Source of the DNA: Parcubacteria group bacterium GW2011_GWA2_47_7 | GTDB lineage: Bacteria > Patescibacteriota > Minisyncoccia > Phycocordibacterales > UBA6899 | Assembly (NCBI GenBank): GCA_000999395.1 | Contig: LCOM01000002.1 | Span: 1-16,678 of the forward strand | Length of the DNA stretch: 16,678 nt | Direction of reading: 5' to 3' | Shown here: one piece after another, positions 1 through 7,131 of the stretch | How the letters are laid out: the number at the start of each line of letters is the position of its first letter | Numbering within the stretch: the first letter of the stretch is position 1 | Translations under genes and position numbers: made by a program | Notes under the pieces: model-generated | Told to the model about the DNA's origin: nothing | Seen by the model: the letters and a program-made list of their open reading frames with translations, nothing else | Database searches by the model: none

Positions 1-4
1 TTGA

Positions 5-355
5 TCAGACATGAGCATCCTCCATAAATAGATCTGTTTCCGGTGTGATCTCAATACTTTTGACGACCTGTCCGTTATCACCCCGTTCGTTCAGAGTAAA
101 ACATACCGTCGCAGAACTGTATCCCACGTGGCACCCGCTCAGTTTTCCGAGTAATTTGCCATGATCGTAGGCGCTGACGGTTTTACCGGTGAGCGTGCAT
201 AGTGCAGTGAGATATTGGTCATTGCGTGCATGGCACAAGGCTACAGCACCCAGCTCTTTTTCCAGCGGATGTCTCATCTTGCTGAGTCCATTGATGGCAT
301 TTCGATATTGCTCCTCACGGTACTTGTGGAGCACGTAGGGGGTGGGGAATTGCAT
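5..355 (-). CDS. Hypothetical protein, 116 aa
   Basis: I do not recognise this protein family. The reading frame is complete, with an ATG at 355 and a TGA at 5-7. The start is supported by an AAGGA ribosome-binding sequence about 8 nt upstream and by a good minus-strand promoter further up. The protein has no evident signal peptide or membrane segment. The N-terminal half is rich in charged residues and probably helical (KYREEQYRNAINGLSKMRHP). The C-terminal half alternates hydrophobic and polar residues, suggesting beta structure, and contains two cysteines (GCHVGYSSATVCF). It is transcribed divergently from fusA, so the two promoters share one intergenic region. There is no basis for a function. 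The promoter and ribosome-binding site make it likely to be a real gene. Confidence 0.7.
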   Translation of the reverse strand: MQFPTPYVLHKYREEQYRNAINGLSKMRHPLEKELGAVALCHARNDQYLTALCTLTGKTVSAYDHGKLLGKLSGCHVGYSSATVCFTLNERGDNGQVVKSIEITPETDLFMEDAHV

Positions 356-392
356 TTGCCTATCCTTTTTTGGTTTTGAACTCCTGTGTAAA

Positions 393-420
393 ACTATACA
401 TAAGATCTTGTTCTTGTAAA
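393..420 (-). promoter_or_regulatory. Promoter of the minus-strand hypothetical gene
   Basis: Read on the minus strand, a TTTACA -35 (415-420) and a TATAGT -10 (393-398) are separated by 16 nt. The predicted start lies about 30 nt before the ATG at 355, leaving room for the AAGGA ribosome-binding site. The match to the sigma-70 type consensus is good (5/6 in each box). Confidence 0.6.
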
Positions 421-433
421 GATTCTCCGCATG

Positions 434-462
434 TTGCTGAAAACGAGAGTTTTCTATATAGT
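434..462 (+). promoter_or_regulatory. Promoter of fusA
   Basis: TTGCTG (434-439) and TATAGT (457-462) are 17 nt apart, a typical sigma-70 type arrangement. The predicted transcript starts near 469, giving fusA an AU-rich leader of about 66 nt. That leader contains a small AGGC/GCCT hairpin near 496-509 and no Shine-Dalgarno sequence close to the ATG. Confidence 0.6.
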
Positions 463-534
463 TACGCCATATCTGCCATTCGTGGCGTTTTATTTTAGGC
501 GGGGAAGCCTTATTTATTCAATTATTCATTTTTT

Positions 535-2682
535 ATGGAACGAGATTATCCGTTGGAAAAGGTGCGCAACTTTGGGATTATTGCTCACATTGATGCAGGA
601 AAGACGACGACATCTGAGCGTGTGCTCTTTTACACTGGTGTGTCGCACAAGATTGGCGAGGTACACGAGGGTGATACCGTCATGGACTGGATGGAGCAGG
701 AGCGTGAACGCGGTATCACGATTACCTCAGCGGCAACCACCGCATTCTGGAATCCTACATACATGCCGAAGGAAGACGTATCCCAAAAATGTCGTTTCAA
801 TCTTATTGATACCCCAGGGCATATCGACTTCACAATTGAGGTGAAGCGCTCACTGCGTGTTCTTGATGGCGCAGTTGTCGTCTTTGATGGTGTTGCCGGA
901 GTAGAGCCACAATCAGAGACCAACTGGCGCTATGCTGATGAGGGAAAGGTTCCCCGCATTTGCTTCATCAACAAGCTTGATCGCACGGGTGCTTCTTTTG
1001 AGAAGTCGTTTCAAAGCATCTTGGATCGCTTGACCAAGAGTGCGATTCGCATGCAAATTCCCGTCGGAGAAGAAGATCAGTTTGCGGGCGTGATTGATCT
1101 CATGACTATGAAGTTTGTGACCTTTGAAGGAGAAATGGGGAATATGCTCGTTTATCACGATATCCCCGAGGAGCATAAGGCAGATGCGGTAAAGTATCGC
1201 GGAATGATGATTGAGGCTATCGTCGAGAATGACGAAAAGCTTATGAATGAGTATCTTGAAGGAAAGGAGATTGCCCTTGCTGACTTAAAGCGTGTACTTC
1301 GAAAAGCAACAATCGGCAATACTATTGTTCCGGTTTACGCAGGTTCAGCGCTCAAAAATAAGGGTGTCCAGCTTGTACTCGATGCGATTATTGATTTTCT
1401 TCCAAGTCCGATGGATATGCCGCCGACGAAGGGTCATGATCCGAAGACTGACGAGGAGATATTCCGTCACGCTGATGACAAGGAGCCGTTTTCCGCCCTC
1501 GCATTCAAGATTGCAACTGATCCGTATGTCGGACAGCTCGCATTCTTCCGTGTGTACTCCGGTACGCTTGAGTCAGGGACATATGTCTACAATGCCACCA
1601 AGGGCAAAAAGGAACGCATTTCGCGCATTCTCCGCATGCATGCCAATGAGCGCGAGGAAGTGAAGAAGGTATTTGCGGGAGAGATTGCGGCTGCGGTTGG
1701 ACTCAAGGATACACTTACTTCAGATTCTCTTTGCGATGAGAACAATCCTATCATTCTTGAGCGCATAGTTATCCCTGAGCCGGTCATCTCCATGCGCATT
1801 GAGCCGAAAACAAAGGCAGACCAAGAGAAGATGGGTATCGCACTCGGACGCCTTTCCGCCGAAGACCCGACGTTCCGAGTCACGAGTGACACGGAAACCG
1901 GAGAGACTATCATCTGGGGAATGGGTGAACTTCACCTCGATATTCTTGTCGACCGAATGAAGCGTGAGTTTAATGTCGAGGCAAATACCGGAAAGCCACA
2001 GGTTGCCTATCGTGAGACTATTACTGCACCGGCCGAAGCGGAATGCAAGTACATCAAGCAATCTGGTGGTCGTGGTCAGTATGGTCACGTCAAGATCAAG
2101 ATTAAGCCAATGGATCTTACGGTGAAGGATGAGGATTTGCCGAAGAACACCAAACGCTCTCCGGGCTTCGAATTCATCAATTCCATCAAGGGAGGTATTA
2201 TTCCTCAGGAATATATTTCTCCGATCGAGAAAGGCCTCAAGGAGGGAATGGAGCGCGGTGTTGTGGCAGGATACTCACTCGTCAATGTGTCCGTTGAGCT
2301 CTACGACGGTTCATTCCATGAAGTTGATTCCTCGGAAATTGCATTTAAGATTGCGGGCTCTATGGCACTTCAAGACGCCGCCAAGAAGGCTCGACCTACA
2401 CTTCTTGAGCCCGTCATGTTGGTTGAGATTGTCTTCCCGGACAAATTCATGGGAGATGTTACTGGCTCTGTTGCTTCACGCCGCGGGCAGGTCAACTCCA
2501 TGGAGGACCGCGGAATGTTGAAGGTTGCAACCGCGATGATTCCGCTCGCTGAAATGTTTGGGTACGCGACGACGCTTCGCTCAATGACGGAAGGCCGCGG
2601 GACCTTTACCATGACCCCTGCCGAATATGTTGCTGTTCCCGCCAATGTCGCAGCGACGGTGATAGAGGCACGAGGGAAATAA
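535..2682 (+). CDS. fusA: Elongation factor G
   Basis: EF-G is the translational GTPase that moves tRNA and mRNA through the ribosome after each peptide bond and, with RRF, helps split ribosomes after termination. At 715 aa it is a normal full-length protein. GTPase motifs visible in order are AHIDAGKTT (17-25), the switch I stretch ERERGITITSAATT (about 56-69), DTPGH (92-96), NKLD (146-149) and the SAL-type GSALKN. Domains II to V follow, with the domain IV segments SGGRGQYGHV and SPGFEFINSIKGGIIP and a C-terminal domain V ending in VIEARGK. A stretch of about 10 residues between switch I and DTPGH is longer than in E. coli. The ATG at 535 starts exactly at the conserved N-terminus. The gene stands alone between its own promoter and terminator, not beside rpsL, rpsG or tuf as in a classical str operon. 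Confidence 0.97.
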   Translation: MERDYPLEKVRNFGIIAHIDAGKTTTSERVLFYTGVSHKIGEVHEGDTVMDWMEQERERGITITSAATTAFWNPTYMPKEDVSQKCRFNLIDTPGHIDFTIEVKRSLRVLDGAVVVFDGVAGVEPQSETNWRYADEGKVPRICFINKLDRTGASFEKSFQSILDRLTKSAIRMQIPVGEEDQFAGVIDLMTMKFVTFEGEMGNMLVYHDIPEEHKADAVKYRGMMIEAIVENDEKLMNEYLEGKEIALADLKRVLRKATIGNTIVPVYAGSALKNKGVQLVLDAIIDFLPSPMDMPPTKGHDPKTDEEIFRHADDKEPFSALAFKIATDPYVGQLAFFRVYSGTLESGTYVYNATKGKKERISRILRMHANEREEVKKVFAGEIAAAVGLKDTLTSDSLCDENNPIILERIVIPEPVISMRIEPKTKADQEKMGIALGRLSAEDPTFRVTSDTETGETIIWGMGELHLDILVDRMKREFNVEANTGKPQVAYRETITAPAEAECKYIKQSGGRGQYGHVKIKIKPMDLTVKDEDLPKNTKRSPGFEFINSIKGGIIPQEYISPIEKGLKEGMERGVVAGYSLVNVSVELYDGSFHEVDSSEIAFKIAGSMALQDAAKKARPTLLEPVMLVEIVFPDKFMGDVTGSVASRRGQVNSMEDRGMLKVATAMIPLAEMFGYATTLRSMTEGRGTFTMTPAEYVAVPANVAATVIEARGK

Positions 2683-2700
2683 TATTTCAACAGAGAAAAC

Positions 2701-2730
2701 AAAAAACAGCATTATTGCTGTTTTTTGTTT
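2701..2730 (+). terminator. Intrinsic terminator of fusA
   Basis: An 11-bp stem (2701-2711 with 2716-2726) closes a TTAT loop. The 3' arm ends in six T residues followed by GTTT. It lies 18 nt after the fusA stop codon. The A-run on the 5' side means it could also work on the minus strand. Confidence 0.85.
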
Positions 2731-2744
2731 TGCACGCTACCCTT

Positions 2745-2761
2745 TAGAGAGTCGTTCTCTA
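2745..2761. promoter_or_regulatory. Small inverted repeat upstream of the mlaC-like gene
   Basis: TAGAGA (2745-2750) and TCTCTA (2756-2761) are perfect inverse complements around a 5-nt centre. The repeat ends 15 nt before the ATG at 2777. It could be an operator or a short leader hairpin. I could not identify a convincing promoter for the downstream gene. Confidence 0.3.
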
Positions 2762-2776
2762 TTGATTGGGGCTTGT

Positions 2777-3406
2777 ATGGTATACGCACGTAGTGCTTTT
2801 CGTCGGTTGTTTGATTTCATTCTTCTTCCCCTTTTCTTCGTGGTGTTTGTTGGTGTGATACACGCGTCAGAATTATCTCCCGACGTGATTATCCAAACTG
2901 CCGTCGAAGATGTAATTGATCTTATGCGACTCGATCAGGGTGATGAGGCGGGGAAAAGGGGGCGTGCGATCACCTACATAGAAGACAAACTGTCTCCGCA
3001 CATTGACTACGAAAAAATGATGCGACAAGCAATGGGGCGAAACTGGCGTTTAGCAACGGAGGTAGAGCGCGCCGTGCTGACAGAACAGTTTCAGGCGCTT
3101 CTCGTCAATGCATACGCCGGATTATTCCTTGCAAACAAAGATCAGCCCATGACGTACATGGCGCCACGCATGAGGAGTGGTACAGACGTCGCGATTCCTA
3201 TCATTGTTAGTCTGGATACTGGTGGCACGTTATCCATGGTGATTTTTATGGAGCGAACCGCGCTTGGTTGGATGGCCTATAATATCGAGATCGAGCACGT
3301 CAGTATCGTGCTCGCCTATCAGAGTAATTTTCGTGATGAGGTGAGTCGAGGAGGTATTTCTGGGCTTATCAATACGCTAAAGAGAAAAAATTCACGCACG
3401 CCGTGA
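2777..3406 (+). CDS. MlaC/Ttg2-family (toluene-tolerance) phospholipid-binding protein, secreted
   Basis: This 209-aa protein matches the MlaC/Ttg2D family. In Gram-negative bacteria these soluble periplasmic carriers ferry phospholipids between the outer-membrane MlaA complex and the inner-membrane MlaFEDB ABC transporter. Family features visible are the helical NWRLATEVERAVLTEQFQAL block, followed by VNAYAGLF, and the C-terminal signature (IEIEHVSIVLAYQSNF, DEVSRGGISGLINTLKRKN), which closely follows the usual family ending. The N-terminus is a signal peptide: a basic RSAFRR segment, a hydrophobic run of about 20 residues, then a likely cleavage site after HAS. I chose the ATG at 2777 over a TTG at 2762 because it gives a normal signal peptide. 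No mlaD, mlaE, mlaF or mlaA lies nearby. The gene sits between two terminators as a single unit. The family call is solid. The function in this host is unclear. Confidence 0.85.
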   Translation: MVYARSAFRRLFDFILLPLFFVVFVGVIHASELSPDVIIQTAVEDVIDLMRLDQGDEAGKRGRAITYIEDKLSPHIDYEKMMRQAMGRNWRLATEVERAVLTEQFQALLVNAYAGLFLANKDQPMTYMAPRMRSGTDVAIPIIVSLDTGGTLSMVIFMERTALGWMAYNIEIEHVSIVLAYQSNFRDEVSRGGISGLINTLKRKNSRTP

Positions 3407-3441
3407 TCAGAATCAAAGCTTTGTGTTTTAAATCGATTGAA

Positions 3442-3474
3442 ACTCCACACTATTCGCGTGGAGTCTTTTATTTC
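3442..3474 (+). terminator. Intrinsic terminator of the mlaC-like gene
   Basis: ACTCCAC (3442-3448) pairs with GTGGAGT (3458-3464). An inner C-G pair extends the stem past one mismatch. A T-rich tail (CTTTTATTTCTT) follows. It lies about 35 nt after the stop codon. Confidence 0.75.
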
Positions 3475-3524
3475 TTCGATAAAATGCCATATCTTACAGC
3501 ATCCTAAAAAAATGAAGAGAATTC

Positions 3525-3533
3525 TGTTATGAT
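3525..3533 (+). promoter_or_regulatory. Extended -10 promoter, probably near-leaderless
   Basis: TGTTATGAT is an extended -10 element (TGn followed by TATGAT). It ends 8 nt before the ATG at 3542, so transcription should begin at or within about 2 nt of the start codon. No clear -35 hexamer is visible, which is common with extended -10 promoters. Confidence 0.5.
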
Positions 3534-3541
3534 ATGAAGAC

Positions 3542-4156
3542 ATGTTCGATGATGATGATGACAATGATGAAGAAGAGGTTTCTGGTCCGGCGTCCGGTGG
3601 ATATGGCAGTGCTACTGACGATGACGATGACGAGGATGAAGAAGAGGATGGTACTGATCCGGAGACCGAGCGTCGCGCCGACGCGGAAGTAGCGCGCGGA
3701 AAAAATGACCGTGCATTTTATGATAACCTCGCAAAAGAGGAAGATGCGCGCCATAATGCTATGCGTGTTGATTTGCAGAAGCGTTCACTTGCGGTAGGTG
3801 AACTCCGGCAGAAGTTGCATCATAAAGAATCTGAGCTCAGGGAGCTCAGTATGAAGATAACGATAGAAGAGGACCGCATTGATTACGAAAAAAAGAAGGC
3901 ATATCGCCGTGGTGTGGGCGATATCGCTGATACTGTAGGCGGACAAACGCACATTGAATCTACCCCGATATTGTCCAAGGATATTGACCCCAAAGATATT
4001 GATGAAGAGTTTTCTGTCGAACGGGCCGAGGCGCATATCAAGCAAATGAAGAGTGAAAAGATTGAGCTAGAGGAAGTGCTGCGTGACATGCTTGAACACA
4101 TGCACAAAGAAGAGCGCGCTTTGTCACAGTTGCAACATCAGCTTATTCGCATGTAG
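3542..4156 (+). CDS. Acidic-headed coiled-coil protein, 204 aa
   Basis: I do not recognise a named family. The protein has two very acidic blocks near the N-terminus: DDDDDNDEEE (about residues 3-12) and a run of 11 Asp/Glu residues (about 26-36). A Gly/Ser-rich linker lies between them, so they look like a repeated module. The DNA there is a run of GAT/GAC/GAA codons. From about residue 55 to 115 and again from about 155 to 204 the sequence is heptad-like and highly charged, typical of coiled coil. The two coils are split by a Gly/Pro-containing segment around TVGGQTHIESTPILSK. There is no signal peptide or membrane helix, so it is probably cytoplasmic. The next gene also encodes a coiled-coil protein. 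A structural or nucleoid/ribosome-associated role is possible but unproven. Confidence 0.75.
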   Translation: MFDDDDDNDEEEVSGPASGGYGSATDDDDDEDEEEDGTDPETERRADAEVARGKNDRAFYDNLAKEEDARHNAMRVDLQKRSLAVGELRQKLHHKESELRELSMKITIEEDRIDYEKKKAYRRGVGDIADTVGGQTHIESTPILSKDIDPKDIDEEFSVERAEAHIKQMKSEKIELEEVLRDMLEHMHKEERALSQLQHQLIRM

Positions 4157-4169
4157 GGAGCACTCTTTG

Positions 4170-4178
4170 TGATATAAT
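4170..4178 (+). promoter_or_regulatory. Extended -10 promoter for the second coiled-coil gene
   Basis: TGATATAAT combines a TGn extension with a consensus TATAAT at 4173-4178. It begins 13 nt after the upstream stop codon and ends 12 nt before the ATG at 4191. This predicts a leader of only about 5-6 nt. The downstream gene therefore has its own promoter despite the short gap. Confidence 0.6.
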
Positions 4179-4190
4179 CGCGTTATCAAT

Positions 4191-4880
4191 ATGATTGATT
4201 TCAGTGGACGCCAAGGCGATAGTAGTAGTCAAGGTAATTTTCATTCGTCATCTGACACGGCTAGCGATGCAACTGATCGCGCGCGCCACCAGCAAGCCCG
4301 CATGCAGCTTGAGAACCGCTTGCGCGTTAAGAAGCTCGAGGTGAATGACCGGGAGCATAAACGTGCAGATATCGAACGAGAGCTTACTCATCTTGAGGGG
4401 GAGCTTCTGCACGTTGATCAGGACATTCATCGCACTCAGGGGGAGCTGTCCCAACTTGAGACAAAAATCATCACGCAAACACGTGAGTCGAAACTCGCGG
4501 AGGGTGGGATTCGGGAGCAGGACATGGAACTTCATCGACGCAGTGACGAAGAGGTGAAATTGGAACGAGAAATCGAACATCTTCGGCAGGAAATCAATGA
4601 AAAGGAACAAAGAGTGCGTGCGATGAAGGAGGAATCGCGAGATTTTATGAGAGACAAAGAGGCGTTGCGTCAAAAAAAAGAAATTGGTCAATTCAGCGCA
4701 AGTAACGAAACCACCCACGCGCACGACAAAGGTCTTCAGCTGCAACGCTTTCGACAAGAATTGCTCCGAAAACAAAATGAGATCAAGCGCAAGAAAGACG
4801 ATCTTGAGCGTTTGAAGCAAGATATTCGGATGAAAGTGCAGGAAGTATCCGAGATAGAAGCTGATTTGCGGAAAGGGTAA
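4191..4880 (+). CDS. Long coiled-coil protein, 229 aa
   Basis: The family is unknown. After a Ser/Asp-rich, probably disordered head (residues 1-30), nearly the whole protein (about 32-229) is a highly charged, heptad-patterned helix of the kind found in SMC-like and structural coiled coils. Examples are REHKRADIERELTHLEGEL and KRKKDDLERLKQDIRMKVQ. There is one interruption around QFSASNETTHAHD (about 165-177). It has no cysteine, no signal peptide and no membrane segment. The preceding gene has the same overall design (low-complexity polar head, then coiled coil), so the two may form a hetero-oligomer. It has its own TATAAT promoter. On the 3' side it converges with the P-loop gene. Confidence 0.75.
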   Translation: MIDFSGRQGDSSSQGNFHSSSDTASDATDRARHQQARMQLENRLRVKKLEVNDREHKRADIERELTHLEGELLHVDQDIHRTQGELSQLETKIITQTRESKLAEGGIREQDMELHRRSDEEVKLEREIEHLRQEINEKEQRVRAMKEESRDFMRDKEALRQKKEIGQFSASNETTHAHDKGLQLQRFRQELLRKQNEIKRKKDDLERLKQDIRMKVQEVSEIEADLRKG

Positions 4881-4900
4881 TAAGCGATATCCTTTATTTC

Positions 4901-4933
4901 AAAAAAAGAAGAGCGAGCCCCATGGCTCGCTCT
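4901..4933 (-). terminator. Intrinsic terminator of the P-loop kinase-like gene
   Basis: AGAGCGAGCC (4910-4919) pairs with GGCTCGCTCT (4924-4933), a 10-bp GC-rich stem around a 4-nt loop. Read on the minus strand it is followed by TTCTTTTTTT, a strong tail. On the plus strand the tail is not T-rich, so it serves mainly the minus-strand gene. It may also block read-through from the convergent gene. Confidence 0.85.
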
Positions 4934-4939
4934 GTGTGG

Positions 4940-5671
4940 TTATCCGCGACTGCGGAGTGTTCGTGCTTGTGTAATCAACGTCTCCATCGTCGTCGTTGTG
5001 ATATGTGTGACCATTTCTTCCTCGCTCAGCTTCGTGGTGTCAAACATTTTGAGTTGAGGATACTTTGGAGAAAGCTCACGAAACATCTGTTGGTGACGCG
5101 CAACCGACTTTCGAATACTTTCAGGATTGGATGAGTCACCCATCTTCTCTTTGTCTGCGGAAATGCGCTGCCCTCGTCGCACTGCTTCGTTGGCGTCACA
5201 CGTCACGATGTATGAGGCGATAATGCGATCGACCCAAGGCTTCGAGAGAAAGAATCGTTGATGCAGATCTTTTTCCTTCGGAGTGAGCATCTTTTTGTCT
5301 TCCCAGTAGATCATCCAGGTATATGCATCAAAGATTGCCCGATCGAAGATGACAATATCGTAGGTATGGCTGTGCGCAAAATCGATAAGCATATTGAGCG
5401 CATAGAGACCGGTGCGCAAGTTGTATTCCGGCGTCTTTCGACTGATGTGGCGGATGGCTTCCGCGCCTTCTTGTGGAATAAAGACACGGAAATCACTGCG
5501 ATGGAGAAATTTATCCAACTCCTTGATGCAGGTGGTTTTTCCCGCATCCGGTGATCCGGTAAATTCGATCATGAATGGTGCTGGAAGAAAGTTGTTTCCG
5601 TGCCGCACGTCAGTGCGAAGGAATCCATGGAGTTGGTCTACCATGAGTTCAAGTTGATTGGCTCTGTCCAT
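4940..5671 (-). CDS. P-loop NTPase, nucleotide/nucleoside-kinase-like
   Basis: The 243-aa protein carries a textbook Walker A motif, GSPDAGKTT (about 39-47), after the beta strand FMIEFT. It also has a DIVIFDR motif (Asp111-Arg112), placed as the catalytic DR pair is in deoxynucleoside- and thymidylate-kinase-like enzymes. A likely arginine-rich lid region (EAVRRGQRIS) follows. The most probable role is phosphorylation of a small metabolite, possibly a nucleoside or nucleotide; the substrate cannot be read from the sequence. I chose the ATG at 5671 because an AGGAG ribosome-binding site sits 8 nt before it. The open frame continues upstream to 5836, but that part overlaps the divergent HAD gene and the promoter. 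Divergence from two HAD phosphatases hints at a shared phosphoryl-transfer pathway (inference). Confidence 0.8.
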   Translation of the reverse strand: MDRANQLELMVDQLHGFLRTDVRHGNNFLPAPFMIEFTGSPDAGKTTCIKELDKFLHRSDFRVFIPQEGAEAIRHISRKTPEYNLRTGLYALNMLIDFAHSHTYDIVIFDRAIFDAYTWMIYWEDKKMLTPKEKDLHQRFFLSKPWVDRIIASYIVTCDANEAVRRGQRISADKEKMGDSSNPESIRKSVARHQQMFRELSPKYPQLKMFDTTKLSEEEMVTHITTTTMETLITQARTLRSRG

Positions 5672-5705
5672 TGCTTGCTCCTGTGAATGTGCAATTACTT
5701 TTGTT

Positions 5706-5713
5706 AGTATAGT
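5706..5713. promoter_or_regulatory. Shared divergent -10 sequence (both strands)
   Basis: AGTATAGT contains TATAGT on the plus strand (5708-5713) and TATACT on the minus strand (5706-5711). The plus-strand box ends 6 nt before the HAD gene ATG, predicting a leaderless mRNA. The minus-strand box gives the kinase-like gene a leader of about 28 nt with an AGGAG site. RNA polymerase cannot use both at once. The -35 regions are weak on both strands. Confidence 0.5.
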
Positions 5714-5719
5714 GGAACA

Positions 5720-6310
5720 ATGAAAATACAGAAGTCTATACAGGAAGGAAGGATCGTTGTGGGATTCGATATGGATGGAGTGATCATCAATCATGTTCCC
5801 AATAAGATTGCGTTGGCTGAACGCTACGATGTACATTTAGGCCCCGAGGAGGTGCATTCGGAAGTTTTGCCGGGGAAATTGACACCGGCGGATTATCGAG
5901 CGCTTCAGGACGAGTTGTACAGTGATTCCGAGCTAGCGCTATCAGCACCTCTTATGACAGGTGCGTTTGCGGTATTGCGTGAAATGAAAATACGCAATGT
6001 CCCCTTTGTTCTTATTTCGCGCCGCAGAGAACCGATGATCGCTACTGAGCTTCTTAGGCGACGAGACCTCTGGGGTGATATTTTTACCGAACAAAATTCT
6101 TTTTTTGTCGGCACACCGGAAGAAAAGAATGTCGCAAGCGTACGAGAAGGCGTCACCCATTTCTTTGATGATGAGCGTAAGGTCTTGCGCGCCATACCGG
6201 ACGTAGGGCATCGTTTTCTCTTTGATTCGTGCCATCAATTTAAAGATGAAACGGAATTTGAGAGAATATTTGATTGGCAAATGCTTCGTGGGGTTATTTT
6301 CGAAAAATAG
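5720..6310 (+). CDS. HAD-superfamily hydrolase (paralogue 1)
   Basis: This 196-aa protein has the four HAD motifs: FDMDGVI with the nucleophile aspartate (about 16-22), the serine of FVLISRR (motif II), the lysine of EEKN (motif III) and FFDDE (motif IV). HAD enzymes of this size usually remove phosphate from small molecules such as nucleotides or sugar phosphates through an aspartyl-phosphate intermediate. The substrate is unknown. The helical segment after motif I (about 28-75) would be the cap that chooses it. The second HAD gene, 73 nt downstream, is a clear paralogue (roughly 40% identical by eye). The ATG at 5720 starts 6 nt after a TATAGT box and has no ribosome-binding site. Confidence 0.85.
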   Translation: MKIQKSIQEGRIVVGFDMDGVIINHVPNKIALAERYDVHLGPEEVHSEVLPGKLTPADYRALQDELYSDSELALSAPLMTGAFAVLREMKIRNVPFVLISRRREPMIATELLRRRDLWGDIFTEQNSFFVGTPEEKNVASVREGVTHFFDDERKVLRAIPDVGHRFLFDSCHQFKDETEFERIFDWQMLRGVIFEK

Positions 6311-6383
6311 TCGAGCATCACGAAGGTGCATAAGTCTCTATTGATTAGTCGTACAAATGTTACGATGAAGAAGAAGTAACATC

Positions 6384-6971
6384 ATGCCCACATTTAATGA
6401 CGATGAGGTTATTGTTGGATTTGACCTTGATGGGGTCATCATTGATCATACTCAAAATAAGCTAAAGATTTCTTCTCGCTATGGTATTCATCTCTTGCCT
6501 GCTGAGACACACGCAGAGCATATGGGTGAGCATTTTACCCCCGAGCTTTATCGCGAGATTAAGTCACAGCTGTATGATTCTACCGACGTTGCCCTTGGCG
6601 CCCCTTTGATGGAGGGGGCGTTCGCAACACTTGCGAAGTTGCGCGAACAGGGGATTCCGTATTATCTCGTCTCTCTTCAGAAAAATCCTATGCATGCATC
6701 GCACCTCCTAGAGGAGCGAGGCTTATGGGGAAATTATTTCACGCCGGAAAATACCCTTTTTGCAAAGAATGGCGAAGAGAAGAACGCATTGGCCTTACAA
6801 ATTGGTGTGACGCATTTTATTGATGATGAACCAAATATTCTTGATATTATGACGAGTATTCCTCATCGTATTCTTTTTGATTCACGCGGGCTGTTCTCGG
6901 AAAAACGTGACTACGACCATGTGCAAAATTGGCATGAATTAGAGGAAATCCTCGGAATGGCATATCGGTAG
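6384..6971 (+). CDS. HAD-superfamily hydrolase (paralogue 2)
   Basis: This 195-aa paralogue aligns end to end with the preceding gene. It keeps FDLDGVIIDH (motif I), YLVSLQKNP with the motif II serine, EEKN (motif III lysine) and FIDDEPN (motif IV). The segment joining them also matches (ALGAPLMEGAFATL against ALSAPLMTGAFAVL), so the pair arose by tandem duplication. All catalytic residues are kept in both copies, so neither looks decayed. They differ most in the presumed cap region, suggesting different substrates. A TACGAT sequence at 6361-6366 may be its own -10, giving a leader of about 10 nt. No Shine-Dalgarno is seen, only a GAA-rich stretch before ATC-ATG. Confidence 0.85.
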   Translation: MPTFNDDEVIVGFDLDGVIIDHTQNKLKISSRYGIHLLPAETHAEHMGEHFTPELYREIKSQLYDSTDVALGAPLMEGAFATLAKLREQGIPYYLVSLQKNPMHASHLLEERGLWGNYFTPENTLFAKNGEEKNALALQIGVTHFIDDEPNILDIMTSIPHRILFDSRGLFSEKRDYDHVQNWHELEEILGMAYR

Positions 6972-6996
6972 ATATCCCCCCACGTTGAGCGCAAAA

Positions 6997-7024
6997 TTGT
7001 GTTATTTGAATTTTCTGTTATATT
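6997..7024 (+). promoter_or_regulatory. Promoter of the 108-aa unknown gene
   Basis: TTGTGT (6997-7002) and TATATT (7019-7024) are 16 nt apart. The predicted transcript begins near 7031, just inside a hairpin AGCGCA/TGCGCT (7025-7030 with 7039-7044). It has a leader of about 100 nt before the ATG at 7132, unusually long for this window. Confidence 0.5.
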
Positions 7025-7131
7025 AGCGCAACTTCCGGTGCGCTGACTAATTTCGGTCATATTTTTCGGATGTCGTAGCGGGCCTATGGTCGAGCTAGAT
7101 GTGTGCAAGTGTTATTTTGTGGAGAGTGCTA

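Noticed and set aside
2762..2776. TTG start five codons before the mlaC-like ATG
   Set aside because: The ATG at 2777 gives a normal signal peptide, and the TTG lies directly after a small inverted repeat.
3480..3488. TAAAATGCC, seen also at 13268-13276 and 13340-13348, as a repeated promoter motif
   Set aside because: Only three copies, with no consistent distance to a gene or -35. The nearer TATGAT and TATAAT boxes explain the starts better.
5672..5836. Upstream extension of the P-loop kinase-like gene to 298 aa
   Set aside because: It would overlap the divergent HAD gene and the promoter. The ATG at 5671 has an AGGAG site, and the kinase fold starts soon after.
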